Part shown: positions 1 through 7,421 of the stretch, piece after piece
Layout: every line of letters begins with the position of its first letter
Numbering within the stretch: position 1 is the stretch's first letter
Assembly (NCBI GenBank): GCA_934162365.1
Contig: CAKPIK010000001.1
Span: 1 to 64,000 of the forward strand
Direction: 5' to 3'
Source of the DNA: an uncultured Clostridia bacterium
GTDB taxonomy: Bacteria; Bacillota; Clostridia; TANB77; CAG-508
DNA: 64,000 nucleotides
The notes under the pieces: model-generated
What the model was told of the DNA's origin: nothing
The model's input: the letters and a program-made list of their open reading frames with translations, nothing else
Database searches by the model: none
Position numbers and translations under genes: made by a program

Positions 1-293
1 TCTAACTTCATTAAACTATCAACTGTTTTTTGTGTTGGGTAAAGAATATCAATAACTCTTTTATGTGTTCTCATTTCAAATTGTTCTCTTGAATCTTTGT
101 GTTTATGAGGACTACGTAATATTGTTACTATTTCTTTTTGTGTAGGTAGTGGAATAGGACCTGAAACTTTAGCTCCTGTTCTTTTAGCAGTATCTACTAT
201 CTTTTCAGCAGACTGATCTAAAACTACATGATCATAAGCTTTTAATCTTATTCTGATTTTTTCGCTTCCTACAGCTTTACTTGTTGTTGCCAT
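1..293 (-). CDS. rpsJ: 30S ribosomal protein S10, 3' end cut by the window edge
   Basis: S10 sits in the head of the 30S subunit; in some bacteria it also acts with NusB in antitermination. The visible first 97 residues begin MATTSKAVGSEKIRIRLKAY and contain the conserved SGPIPLPTQKE and RSPHKHKDSREQFE stretches, which identify the family clearly. The ATG at 291-293 follows a GGAGGG SD site. The gene is normally first in the S10 ribosomal protein operon, so L3, L4 and the rest should lie just left of the window. It has its own consensus promoter and a leader of about 260 nt. In most Firmicutes it directly follows tuf; here tuf lies 25 kb away on the same strand. Identity is certain; only the C-terminus is missing. 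Confidence 0.97.
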   Translation of the reverse strand, partial: MATTSKAVGSEKIRIRLKAYDHVVLDQSAEKIVDTAKRTGAKVSGPIPLPTQKEIVTILRSPHKHKDSREQFEMRTHKRVIDILYPTQKTVDSLMKL

Positions 294-557
294 ATTTTTC
301 CCTCCTTAATAAATAATGTCGTGGAGCTTTTGCTCCGTAGTGTTTTTCACTACATTGACCTTTTTCTATGGCAAGTTAAACGCACCCTGGTGTTTCTTAT
401 AACTCCTTTAAAAATTCCCAAGTTTTCGCATGATTTTCTTGGGATAAGTGCTTTAAATTAACTTATCGCCCGGTCTAAGCCAAGACATACTCCACAAGAG
501 TTCCCTCCATTAATTGCTTAATGTAGCCACATCTTGCTTCATCGCAAATCTACATGC
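294..557 (-). promoter_or_regulatory. Long structured 5' leader of the S10 operon
   Basis: About 260 nt separate the predicted transcription start (near 557) from the rpsJ ATG, and the stretch holds no gene. On the minus strand it can form several hairpins: CCCAAG/CTTGGG enclosing 15 nt near 412-443, GTAGTG/CACTAC near 340-355, and GGAGC/GCTCC near 323-336. Established knowledge: S10 operon leaders in E. coli, and reportedly in Bacillus, are bound by L4 for autoregulation. That this leader works the same way is inference. No T-box, SAM or TPP riboswitch core was recognised. Confidence 0.5.
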
Positions 558-563
558 ATTTCT

Positions 564-592
564 ATTATACAATGCTTATTTCCCTATGTCAA
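564..592 (-). promoter_or_regulatory. Consensus sigma-A promoter of rpsJ
   Basis: On the minus strand TTGACA (587-592) and TATAAT (564-569) are separated by exactly 17 bp, a perfect match to the vegetative consensus. It drives the S10 operon independently of the distant str operon. Confidence 0.9.
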
Positions 593-697
593 GAGGTTTT
601 TTGTAATTTTTTTGTAATAATTTAAATTTTAATTTTTATAAGTATATTTTTATTTTTTATGTTATATTATAATATAGAAAATATCAGGAGGTTTTTT

Positions 698-2095
698 ATG
701 GATAAAATTTTAAATGAATATATTGATAATATAAAAGATAAAATTATTAATTCCACTTGTGATTTAATTAATATTCCAAGTGTTATGAATAAAAATGATA
801 ATTCAGGCACTCCTTTTGGTTTAAATACAGTCAGAGCTTTAGAATATATTTTAAAATTAGGAGAAAGTTTGGGTTTTAAAACTAAGAACATCGATAACAA
901 ATGTGGTTACATTGAATTTGGTGAAGGCAAAAAGCTCTTAGGAATTATTGGTCATATAGATGTAGTACCTGCAAACAGCTCCGATGGCTGGTCTACGCCT
1001 CCTTTTAAAGCAACTATTTTAAACAATAACATTTATGGTAGAGGAGCAATTGACGATAAAGGGCCTGTTATTGCTGCATTATATGCAATGAAGGCAGTTG
1101 CCGATAATTATAAATTAAATAAAAGAGTACGTTTAATATTAGGTTTAAATGAAGAAAATGATTGGGAATGTATCGAAAGATACAAACAAACCGAAGAAAT
1201 ACCATGTATATCATTTAGTCCTGATGCAAATTTCCCATGTATTTATGCCGAAAAAACTATTGAATCTATATTTATAGAGCAAGATTATAAAAAAAATGAA
1301 TTATTATATATAGAAAATATATCAACAAATAACAATGCTTTAAACGTTGTACCTAAATATTGTGAAGCAACTCTATTTTTCGATAATCATAAAATACCAG
1401 ATATTAAAGAAATAATTAATAAGATAATTTCTAAATATAATTACAACATAATTATAAATCCAATTGACGAAACACATATAAGTCTAATTTCCCGTGGCAT
1501 TTCTTCTCATGCAGCACATCCTGAATTAGGTAATAATGCAATTTCAAAATTAATAATTATACTCAATGAATTGTTTTTAAATTATAATATTAAAATTGAT
1601 ATATTAGATTGTTTTGTAAAATATATTGATGATAGCTTTACTGGTAAAGGTTTAGAAATAGATTTCAAAGACGAATCTGGAAGTCTTACTTTAAATACCG
1701 CTCAATTTTTTATAGAAAATAATAAAATAAATATTGGTTTTAATTTAAGAATTCCTGTTACAATTGATTATAATATAATTGAAGATAAATTTAAAAAATT
1801 CTTTTTGGATAATATTAATGTAACTGTTAAAAGAATTCAAGATCCATTATTTTTAAGTACAGATAATGAATTGGTAAAAAAACTTTGTAACATTTTTAAT
1901 GACTACAATAACTCTAAACTAGGACCTGAAGCAATTGGTGGCGGAACATACGCAAGAGCATTTAAAAACTGTATATCTTTTGGTCCTCAAATGCCTGGTG
2001 CAAAAGATATGTGTCATCAATTAGACGAATACATTAGTATTGAAAATTTAATTTTTTGTGCAAAAGTTTACGCAAAAGCAATATATATATTATAA
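698..2095 (+). CDS. pepV: M20 family dipeptidase, PepV type
   Basis: Predicted cytoplasmic zinc dipeptidase of 465 aa that releases amino acids from dipeptides. The sequence shows GHIDVVP (metal ligand His86 and Asp88), GRGAIDDKGP (bridging Asp near 119-120), NEEND (catalytic Glu near 152-153) and SPDANFPCIYAEK, a stretch characteristic of PepV/Xaa-His dipeptidases. Length fits the family. The ATG at 698 is chosen over the in-frame ATG at 659 because AGGAGG lies 7 bases before it. A TATAAT at 668-673 may be its -10 element, without a clear -35. It stands alone, divergent from rpsJ, and a short bulged hairpin followed by T-rich sequence at 2127-2161 may end its transcript. Confidence 0.93.
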   Translation: MDKILNEYIDNIKDKIINSTCDLINIPSVMNKNDNSGTPFGLNTVRALEYILKLGESLGFKTKNIDNKCGYIEFGEGKKLLGIIGHIDVVPANSSDGWSTPPFKATILNNNIYGRGAIDDKGPVIAALYAMKAVADNYKLNKRVRLILGLNEENDWECIERYKQTEEIPCISFSPDANFPCIYAEKTIESIFIEQDYKKNELLYIENISTNNNALNVVPKYCEATLFFDNHKIPDIKEIINKIISKYNYNIIINPIDETHISLISRGISSHAAHPELGNNAISKLIIILNELFLNYNIKIDILDCFVKYIDDSFTGKGLEIDFKDESGSLTLNTAQFFIENNKINIGFNLRIPVTIDYNIIEDKFKKFFLDNINVTVKRIQDPLFLSTDNELVKKLCNIFNDYNNSKLGPEAIGGGTYARAFKNCISFGPQMPGAKDMCHQLDEYISIENLIFCAKVYAKAIYIL

Positions 2096-2126
2096 TTTGG
2101 CGAAAAATATCATTTATTGACATACG

Positions 2127-2161
2127 AAAAATTGGAAGGAGTTTCCATTTTCTTGCTTTTT
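2127..2161 (+). terminator. Weak terminator after pepV
   Basis: An imperfect stem (AAAATTGGAA against TTTCCATTTT, one bulge) is followed by TTTTCTTGCTTTTT. It overlaps the -35 region of the next promoter, so the assignment is tentative. Confidence 0.4.
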
Positions 2162-2181
2162 GGCTAAAATTATGATATAAT
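2153..2181 (+). promoter_or_regulatory. Extended -10 promoter of the 64-aa gene
   Basis: TTGCTT (2153-2158), a 17-bp spacer and TATAAT (2176-2181), preceded by TGA, which gives the extended -10 form TGnTATAAT. It lies 55 bases before the start of the small gene. Confidence 0.75.
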
Positions 2182-2235
2182 ATATGTGTAAGAGCTAGGA
2201 GTGCTCTGCAAAAAAATTTAAAGGAGGTTGTTATT

Positions 2236-2430
2236 ATGAATAACACCGAAATGACTCCACCTGTTCTTAGAACCCTCTTCCCGCTCAAAGGAAACGAGCA
2301 ACATGTTGATAGGTTAGCAGCGGTGAAGGGGACGCGCCTTTTCGTTTTTGACGGAAATATCCTTTTTGAAGGAGATATACTTAGTACTAACGAAATGAAA
2401 TGTGAATTGGTAGGTGGCGTAACAGCTTAA
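2236..2430 (+). CDS. Orphan 64-aa protein of unknown function
   Basis: I do not recognise this protein. It has no signal peptide, membrane segment or cysteine pair; the C-terminal half (TRLFVFDGNILFEGDILS) alternates hydrophobic and polar residues as in a small beta-rich domain. It is very likely a real gene: a strong extended -10 promoter, AAAGGAGG 8 bases before the ATG, and a near-perfect intrinsic terminator right after the stop form a self-contained transcription unit. Codons such as CTC, CCG, GCG and CGC make it richer in GC than its neighbours, which could reflect transfer or strong expression. The segment AAGGGGACGCGCC inside it resembles GC-rich repeat sequence seen in dusB and dapA. 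Confidence 0.7.
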   Translation: MNNTEMTPPVLRTLFPLKGNEQHVDRLAAVKGTRLFVFDGNILFEGDILSTNEMKCELVGGVTA

Positions 2431-2438
2431 ACCTCCGG

Positions 2439-2466
2439 CCCGACTAGATTTCTAGTCGGGTTTTTG
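2439..2466 (+). terminator. Strong intrinsic terminator of the 64-aa gene
   Basis: A perfect 10-bp stem (CCCGACTAGA and its complement, 2-nt loop) followed by TTTTTG, starting 8 bases after the stop codon. Confidence 0.93.
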
Positions 2467-2486
2467 TTAACAATTTTTTAAAATAC

Positions 2487-2520
2487 AAAAAAGATATCTA
2501 TAAAAATAGATATCTTTTAT
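2487..2520 (-). terminator. Terminator of spoVG
   Basis: Inverted repeat AAAAGATATCTA/TAGATATCTTTT with a 6-nt loop; on the minus strand it is followed by a T-rich run, 15 bases after the spoVG stop. Confidence 0.85.
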
Positions 2521-2534
2521 TGTTTATAAATTTA

Positions 2535-2807
2535 TTATTCTGCTGATTCTTCTGCTTCTGGAGCTTCATAAGCTTCTAATACAGCTTTTTGAATTTTCTC
2601 CCTAGTTTCAGCATTGATTGGATGAGCTATATCTTTGAATTCTCCGTTTGGAGTTTTTCTGCTTGGCATAGCTATAAATAATCCATTTTGACTTTCGATA
2701 ACTTTAATATCGTGTACTGCGAATTCATTATCGAATGTTACAGAAGCAACAGCTTTCATTCTGTTTTCTGAATTTACTTTTCTTAAACGTACGTCTGTTA
2801 TTTGCAT
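2535..2807 (-). CDS. spoVG: RNA-binding regulator SpoVG
   Basis: A small site-specific nucleic-acid-binding protein linked to septation and spore cortex formation. The 90-residue product starts MQITDVRLRKV and carries the conserved FVHDIKVIE-like and IAMPSRKTPNGEFKDIAHPI stretches typical of SpoVG, with a short acidic tail. The ATG at 2805-2807 is chosen because GGAGGTG precedes it; an in-frame ATG 22 codons upstream lacks an SD. The upstream region holds a very good match to a sigma-H promoter, as at Bacillus subtilis spoVG. It is a single-gene transcript ended by a symmetric hairpin. Confidence 0.96.
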   Translation of the reverse strand: MQITDVRLRKVNSENRMKAVASVTFDNEFAVHDIKVIESQNGLFIAMPSRKTPNGEFKDIAHPINAETREKIQKAVLEAYEAPEAEESAE

Positions 2808-2862
2808 TTTAGTGCACCTCCATGTAATTATGTAATATATGTACAATCTATGTACAATTTTA

Positions 2863-2891
2863 TTATTCGTCAAAAAAAATTTTTTTCCTTC
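2863..2891 (-). promoter_or_regulatory. Sigma-H-type promoter of spoVG
   Basis: On the minus strand GAAGGAAAA (2883-2891), an 11-bp spacer and GACGAATAA (2863-2871) match the sigma-H consensus RnAGGAWWW-N11-12-RnnGAAT at every defined position. A poorer sigma-A reading (TTGACG-17-TAGATT) overlaps it. Confidence 0.7.
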
Positions 2892-2946
2892 TACATTTTA
2901 CATTTTTTTGTAATTTTTTAAAAAGCCAATTTATTTTACAATAGTA

Positions 2947-2975
2947 TTGAAATTTATCACATAAAAGTATATAAT
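2947..2975 (+). promoter_or_regulatory. Sigma-A promoter of murC
   Basis: TTGAAA (2947-2952), 17 bp, TATAAT (2970-2975), 31 bases before the start codon. Confidence 0.85.
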
Positions 2976-3005
2976 TTAATAAATTATATAAGAGGAGCGA
3001 AACAA

Positions 3006-4382
3006 TTGGCTAACATAGATATTTTAAAGAATTATAAACATATACATATGATAGGAATTGGTGGAGTAAGCATGAGCGGTATTGCAGAAATGCTAAAAAG
3101 TTGGGGTTTCACAGTAACAGGTACAGATGCATACCTTTCACCTATTATAAGAAGATTACAAAGCACAGGAATATATGTAAAAGTTGGACACGATTTTGAA
3201 AACTTAGCAAAATCAGATGTTGTTGTATATACTGCTGCAATAAAACATGATGATCCAGAATTAGTAAAAGCAAGAGAATTAAATATTCCTACAATTGAAA
3301 GAGCTGATTTCTTAGGTAAAATAACAACTTGTTTTGAAGATACTATTGGTGTTTCTGGTACACATGGAAAAACAACTACTACTTCAATGATCTCTTGTTG
3401 TTTTTTAAGAGCTAATATGGACCCTAATATTCAAGTTGGTGCTATATTAAAAGAAATAAATGGAAATTATAGAATTGGTAAAAGTGAATATTTTATTCTA
3501 GAAGCTTGTGAATATGTTGAAAGTTTTTTGAAATTTAGACCAAAATCTGAAGTTATTTTAAATATTGATAATGACCACTTAGATTATTTTAAAACTTTCG
3601 ATAATATAAAAAATGCATTTATAAGATATGTTGCACTTCTTCCTAAAAATGGTTATTTGGTTTTAAATGCCGATGATGAGAATTGTTTAGATTTAAGAAA
3701 TCATACAGATGCCAAAGTTGTAACATATGGTTTAGATAATAATTATGCTAATTTTAGAGCAAAAAATATTACTTTTGATAGAAACGGATTTCCAACATTT
3801 GATGTATATTTTAATGGAAACTTTTACAGTACAATAAAACTTTCCGTTGCTGGTATGCACAATGTTTCTAATGCTTTAGCATGTATCTCTATTTGCAATG
3901 CTTACGGAATATCTAAAATGTATATAAAAGATGCTCTTTTAGAATTTACTGGTGCTAATAGAAGATTAGAATATAAAGGAACATTTAATAATGCAAGTGT
4001 GTTTGATGATTATGCTCATCACCCAACTGAAATTATTGCTACTGCAAATGCAATTAAAAACAAACAATTTAATGAATCATGGTGTGTATTTCAACCACAC
4101 ACATATAGCAGAACAAAGAACTTATTAAATGATTTTGCAAAAGCATTAACAAATTTCGATAATATTATAGTAACAGATATATATGCAGCTAGAGAAGACA
4201 ATACTTATAATATATCTTCTCAAGATTTAGTTGATAAAATAAATGAATTAGGAAAAAAAGCAATTTATATTTCAGACTTTAATAATATATCTAATTATTT
4301 AAAAAATCATGTGCATGGTGACGATATCATAATTACTCTTGGAGCTGGAACAATAACTAATTTATCTAAATATTTAATTTAA
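3006..4382 (+). CDS. murC: UDP-N-acetylmuramate--L-alanine ligase
   Basis: Cytoplasmic ATP-dependent ligase that adds L-alanine to UDP-MurNAc, the first step of stem-peptide assembly. The 458-aa product has all three Mur ligase domains: N-terminal UDP-binding GIGGVSMSG (17-25), the central ATP loop GVSGTHGKTTTT (115-126), and the C-terminal domain with DDYAHHPTEI and FQPHTYSRT. Length is typical. The start codon is TTG at 3006, seven bases after AGGAG; no ATG is available nearby. It has its own promoter and shares a bidirectional terminator with the convergent suf genes. Confidence 0.97.
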   Translation: MANIDILKNYKHIHMIGIGGVSMSGIAEMLKSWGFTVTGTDAYLSPIIRRLQSTGIYVKVGHDFENLAKSDVVVYTAAIKHDDPELVKARELNIPTIERADFLGKITTCFEDTIGVSGTHGKTTTTSMISCCFLRANMDPNIQVGAILKEINGNYRIGKSEYFILEACEYVESFLKFRPKSEVILNIDNDHLDYFKTFDNIKNAFIRYVALLPKNGYLVLNADDENCLDLRNHTDAKVVTYGLDNNYANFRAKNITFDRNGFPTFDVYFNGNFYSTIKLSVAGMHNVSNALACISICNAYGISKMYIKDALLEFTGANRRLEYKGTFNNASVFDDYAHHPTEIIATANAIKNKQFNESWCVFQPHTYSRTKNLLNDFAKALTNFDNIIVTDIYAAREDNTYNISSQDLVDKINELGKKAIYISDFNNISNYLKNHVHGDDIIITLGAGTITNLSKYLI

Positions 4383-4413
4383 AAAAGTGAGCTATTTTTT
4401 ATAGCTCACTTTT
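4383..4413. terminator. Bidirectional terminator between murC and sufB
   Basis: A 13-bp inverted repeat (AAAAGTGAGCTAT and its complement, T-rich loop) flanked by A and T runs, so it can stop transcription from both sides. Confidence 0.9.
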
Positions 4414-4420
4414 CGTTTTC

Positions 4421-5335
4421 TTATTTTAAAAATCCATTAATTATTGCTTCTTCAGCTTCTTTTTCATTTAATCCTAAAGTCATTAATTTCTTTAATTGGT
4501 CTCCAGCAATTTTTCCTATTGCCGCTTCATGTATAAGATTTGCATCTACGCTGTTTGCAATTATCTGTGGTGTTGCTACAACTTTTGCTTTGTCTTTTAT
4601 AATTGCATCACACTCAACATGTCCAAAACACTCTGTATTTCCATATACCTTAGAAACAAACTCTTGAGAAGATTCTTCCGTTGCAACAGATCTTGATGTA
4701 ACCTTTGTGCTTGCACCTTTTCCATTTAAATTAACATCGAATATAGTTTTTGCATGTTGTTTTCCATGAGTTAATATTTTTTCTGTTACTACTAAATTAG
4801 TATCTTCCTCTAGTTCACCTTTTGTTGTTCTTACTGTCGAGTCTACACCCTTTATTTGCATTGTTTCCATTTCAATTGAACTACCTTTTTTTAAATGTAC
4901 TTCAGTTACAGGATTTAATATTCTTTTTCCATCTCCTGTTCCCTCTCCATAATGCTTTTCAATATATTTAACCTTTGCTCCTTCTTCTAAGAAAAATCTA
5001 TGAATTCCATCATGTTGTGAATCTGCATGATGATCATTGTGAATTCCACATCCAGCAACTATAACAACATTTGCGTTTTTTCCAATAAAGAAATCATTAT
5101 ATACAACATCTGTTAATCCACTTTCTGTAATTATAACTGGAATATGCACAAATTCAAATTTTGTATTTTCTTTTACTATTATATCTATACCAGAGACATC
5201 GGTTTTGCTTATTATATTAATGTTATCTGTAACTTTTCTCTCTATACCTTTTCCATTTTTTCTTATATTATATGCGCCTTCATATTCTGAAGTATCAGAT
5301 ATAACTTCTAGTAGTTCTTTATCAATATTATTCAT
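4421..5335 (-). CDS. sufB: SufB/SufD-like Fe-S cluster scaffold, short form
   Basis: Scaffold protein on which iron-sulfur clusters are assembled. The 304 residues align with the beta-helix core and C-terminal part of the SufB/SufD family: GCGIHNDHHADSQHDG, then SVATEESSQEFVSKVYG, then FGHVECDAIIKDKAKV and DANLIHEAAIGKI near the end, where SufB has its conserved histidine/glutamate. It lacks the N-terminal extension of a full SufB of about 470 aa. The only partner is the ATPase gene directly upstream, which it overlaps by 8 bases; sufS, sufU and sufD are absent here. This matches the two-gene minimal SUF-like arrangement known from archaea and some Clostridia (SmsCB). The exact family name (SufB, SufD or SmsB) is uncertain. 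Confidence 0.88.
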   Translation of the reverse strand: MNNIDKELLEVISDTSEYEGAYNIRKNGKGIERKVTDNINIISKTDVSGIDIIVKENTKFEFVHIPVIITESGLTDVVYNDFFIGKNANVVIVAGCGIHNDHHADSQHDGIHRFFLEEGAKVKYIEKHYGEGTGDGKRILNPVTEVHLKKGSSIEMETMQIKGVDSTVRTTKGELEEDTNLVVTEKILTHGKQHAKTIFDVNLNGKGASTKVTSRSVATEESSQEFVSKVYGNTECFGHVECDAIIKDKAKVVATPQIIANSVDANLIHEAAIGKIAGDQLKKLMTLGLNEKEAEEAIINGFLK

Positions 5336-6044
5336 TATCTGTACCTCCTAACTTGCAACATACTTTATTTGTAGATATTCTTCCTTTAAGTTCCTCTTGA
5401 GTTCCTATATCTTCAATTTTTCCAGCATTCATTAATACAAGTTTATCTGCAATATTTAATATTCTTTCTTGGTGTGAAATTATCAAGGTTGTCCCATTTG
5501 TATTTTTTCTAATATCTTCAAATATTTTAATTAAATTTCTAAAACTCCATAAATCAATTCCAGCTTCTGGCTCATCAAATATTGTTACATTAGAATTTCT
5601 AACAGCTACAGTTGCTATTTCAATTCTTTTTAATTCTCCACCAGATAATGAATCATTAACTTCTCTATCTACATATTCTTTAGCGCAAAGTCCAACTTTA
5701 GCTAATATATTACAAGCCTCTGCCTTTGTTATATCTTTATTAGAAGATAGTTTTAATAAATCATATACTGTAATTCCTTTAAATTTAACTGGTTGTTGAA
5801 AAGCAAATGATATGCCATTTCTTGCTCTTTTATCCACACTCCAATTTGATATGTCAATTCCATTAAATAAAATCTCACCAGAATCTTGTTTCTCAATTCC
5901 CATGATAATTTTAGCAAGAGTTGATTTTCCAGAACCATTTGGTCCAGTAATAACAATAAATTTATCATCTTCTAATACTAAGCTTACATTATCTAAGATT
6001 TTTTTATTATCTCTTGTAAAACATATATTTTTTAGTTCTAACAT
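5328..6044 (-). CDS. sufC: SUF system ATPase SufC
   Basis: ABC-type ATPase that drives conformational change in the SufB scaffold. The 238-aa protein shows Walker A GPNGSGKST (34-42), the Q-loop FAFQQP (80-85), ABC signature LSGGELKR (133-140), Walker B VTIFDEPEAGID (153-164) and the H-loop IISHQ. The GIDLWSFRN stretch after Walker B is typical of SufC. It starts with ATG after AAAGGAA, overlaps the upstream YcxB-like gene by 7 bases and the downstream scaffold gene by 8, so the three are translationally coupled. Confidence 0.95.
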   Translation of the reverse strand: MLELKNICFTRDNKKILDNVSLVLEDDKFIVITGPNGSGKSTLAKIIMGIEKQDSGEILFNGIDISNWSVDKRARNGISFAFQQPVKFKGITVYDLLKLSSNKDITKAEACNILAKVGLCAKEYVDREVNDSLSGGELKRIEIATVAVRNSNVTIFDEPEAGIDLWSFRNLIKIFEDIRKNTNGTTLIISHQERILNIADKLVLMNAGKIEDIGTQEELKGRISTNKVCCKLGGTDNE

Positions 6045-6541
6045 TTTTCGTTCCTTTCTCTTCTATATTTTAACGGACATTTATTTTTTATAAACTTTGA
6101 AAACTCATCTGAAGTTCCAATCTCAAAGCCATCTTTATCTAAAATTAATGAATGGTTTTCATCTGTATATAAAAAGAAATTATCCGTAGTTTCAAAAATC
6201 TTTTTCAATTCTAAATACAACATTCTTTCATATTGTTTTTTATATTTAATCTTTATATAATTTTCATAGAAATAAAAAGTAAATTTTTTAACTCTTTCTT
6301 TTTTCTTGTTTTTTTGTTTTATATTTTTTATCAAATAAAATAATAACGCACATGCAACAAGTACAAGTAACAATATCCAGTTTTTATAAATAATATTAAA
6401 TATAGCTATATAAATCATAGCAATAGCTATCAATGCAAGTCTAATCAATTCCTTTCTTCCATATTTTTCACTATGAAACTTAATAAAACTATTACAATTT
6501 TCTTTATCGTATTTTGTTGTATTTCTAAATAAAACTTTCAT
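6038..6541 (-). CDS. YcxB-like membrane protein
   Basis: A 167-aa protein with two adjacent hydrophobic segments (about 34-53 and 56-73) after a basic N-terminus, then a cytoplasmic domain in which FTFYFYENYIKIKY and TDNFFLYTDENHSLILDKDGF resemble the C-terminal domain of YcxB-like proteins. Function is unknown for the family. It is sandwiched without gaps between the CmpB-like gene (2 bases) and sufC (7-base overlap), so it is co-transcribed with the Fe-S genes, though a functional link is only inference. The start is ATG at 6541 with a weak AAGGAT SD inside the end of the previous gene. Confidence 0.7.
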   Translation of the reverse strand: MKVLFRNTTKYDKENCNSFIKFHSEKYGRKELIRLALIAIAMIYIAIFNIIYKNWILLLVLVACALLFYLIKNIKQKNKKKERVKKFTFYFYENYIKIKYKKQYERMLYLELKKIFETTDNFFLYTDENHSLILDKDGFEIGTSDEFSKFIKNKCPLKYRRERNEKC

Positions 6542-6543
6542 TT

Positions 6544-7338
6544 TTATTTTTTATCCTTTTTTATATCTATACTTTTAATTTTTCTATTTAGTTCATCTTT
6601 AGCTTTAGTAACTTTATCGTCTAATATCTCTTTTTGTTTTCCTATTTCTTCTTTTGTTTTATCTATCTTTTCTTTTACTTTTATTTTTAGCACCTGTAAT
6701 TTAGGATATGCGTTAACCAAACGTCTTTGAATGAATGATTGTCCAAGTAGTATCTCCCTTACCTTTTTAGTAATTTCTTCTGTATTATCTTCTCTGTTCT
6801 CTCTGTTTACATCAGTAGTAGTTTTTCTAATTCCTAGTATAGTAGTTGAAGAAATAATGCCATCTATAGTAAATATTGCAAAAAGGATACAAAAAATAAT
6901 ATTTAATGTATTGTTTGGAATCATATTTAACTTGTCCAAGAAAAATGGATTAGTTACATACATAATAGTAGTACCAAGTATTCCAAAAGGAATTATTGTG
7001 TCTAAGCAAACCCTACCATTAATGTTAAATTTTTTATTACTATAATCCCACCATCTTAAATGATATATTTTTTCCATAAAAAAACTAGTTAAATATTCTA
7101 AAGTTCCACAAATTAGTATTGCCATAAAAAACAATAATATTGGTTTATCTGTAAAATAACTAAGTAATAAAGTTATTAATATTGCTCCCCAGCCATATAT
7201 TGGGCAATATGGTCCAATTAAAAAGCCCCTATTAATAAATTTTTTTCTTGTAACAAGGCTTACACAAACCTCCATACACCATCCCATAAATGAATAAATT
7301 AAAAATAATAAAAAATATAATTTAATTGTATGAAACAT
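6544..7338 (-). CDS. CmpB-type putative ABC transporter permease
   Basis: A polytopic membrane protein of 264 aa. FSFMGWCMEVCVSLVTRKKFINRGFL-like sequence at the N-terminus, GPYCPIYGWGA and the later RWWDYSNKKFNINGRVCL match the family annotated as putative ABC transporter permease (CmpB type, PF06541). Five or so membrane segments fill the first 165 residues; the last 70 residues are Lys/Glu-rich and likely coiled coil. The ATG at 7338 is chosen over one 15 codons upstream because ACAGGAG precedes it. The transported substrate is unknown. Confidence 0.78.
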   Translation of the reverse strand: MFHTIKLYFLLFLIYSFMGWCMEVCVSLVTRKKFINRGFLIGPYCPIYGWGAILITLLLSYFTDKPILLFFMAILICGTLEYLTSFFMEKIYHLRWWDYSNKKFNINGRVCLDTIIPFGILGTTIMYVTNPFFLDKLNMIPNNTLNIIFCILFAIFTIDGIISSTTILGIRKTTTDVNRENREDNTEEITKKVREILLGQSFIQRRLVNAYPKLQVLKIKVKEKIDKTKEEIGKQKEILDDKVTKAKDELNRKIKSIDIKKDKK

Positions 7339-7421
7339 ATATTTTTTCTCCTGTTTATATAAATTCATTTTATATAATAACATATTTTTATAAAAAATGG
7401 AATAGTATAGGAGGTTAGAAA

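Noticed and set aside
294..557. Riboswitch or T-box in the rpsJ leader
   Set aside because: No T-box AGGGTGG core, SAM, TPP, FMN or lysine motif; the position before rpsJ favours a ribosomal-protein leader.
659..697. Upstream ATG as the pepV start
   Set aside because: It lacks an SD, would overlap the likely -10 element, and adds residues not seen in the family; AGGAGG precedes the ATG at 698.
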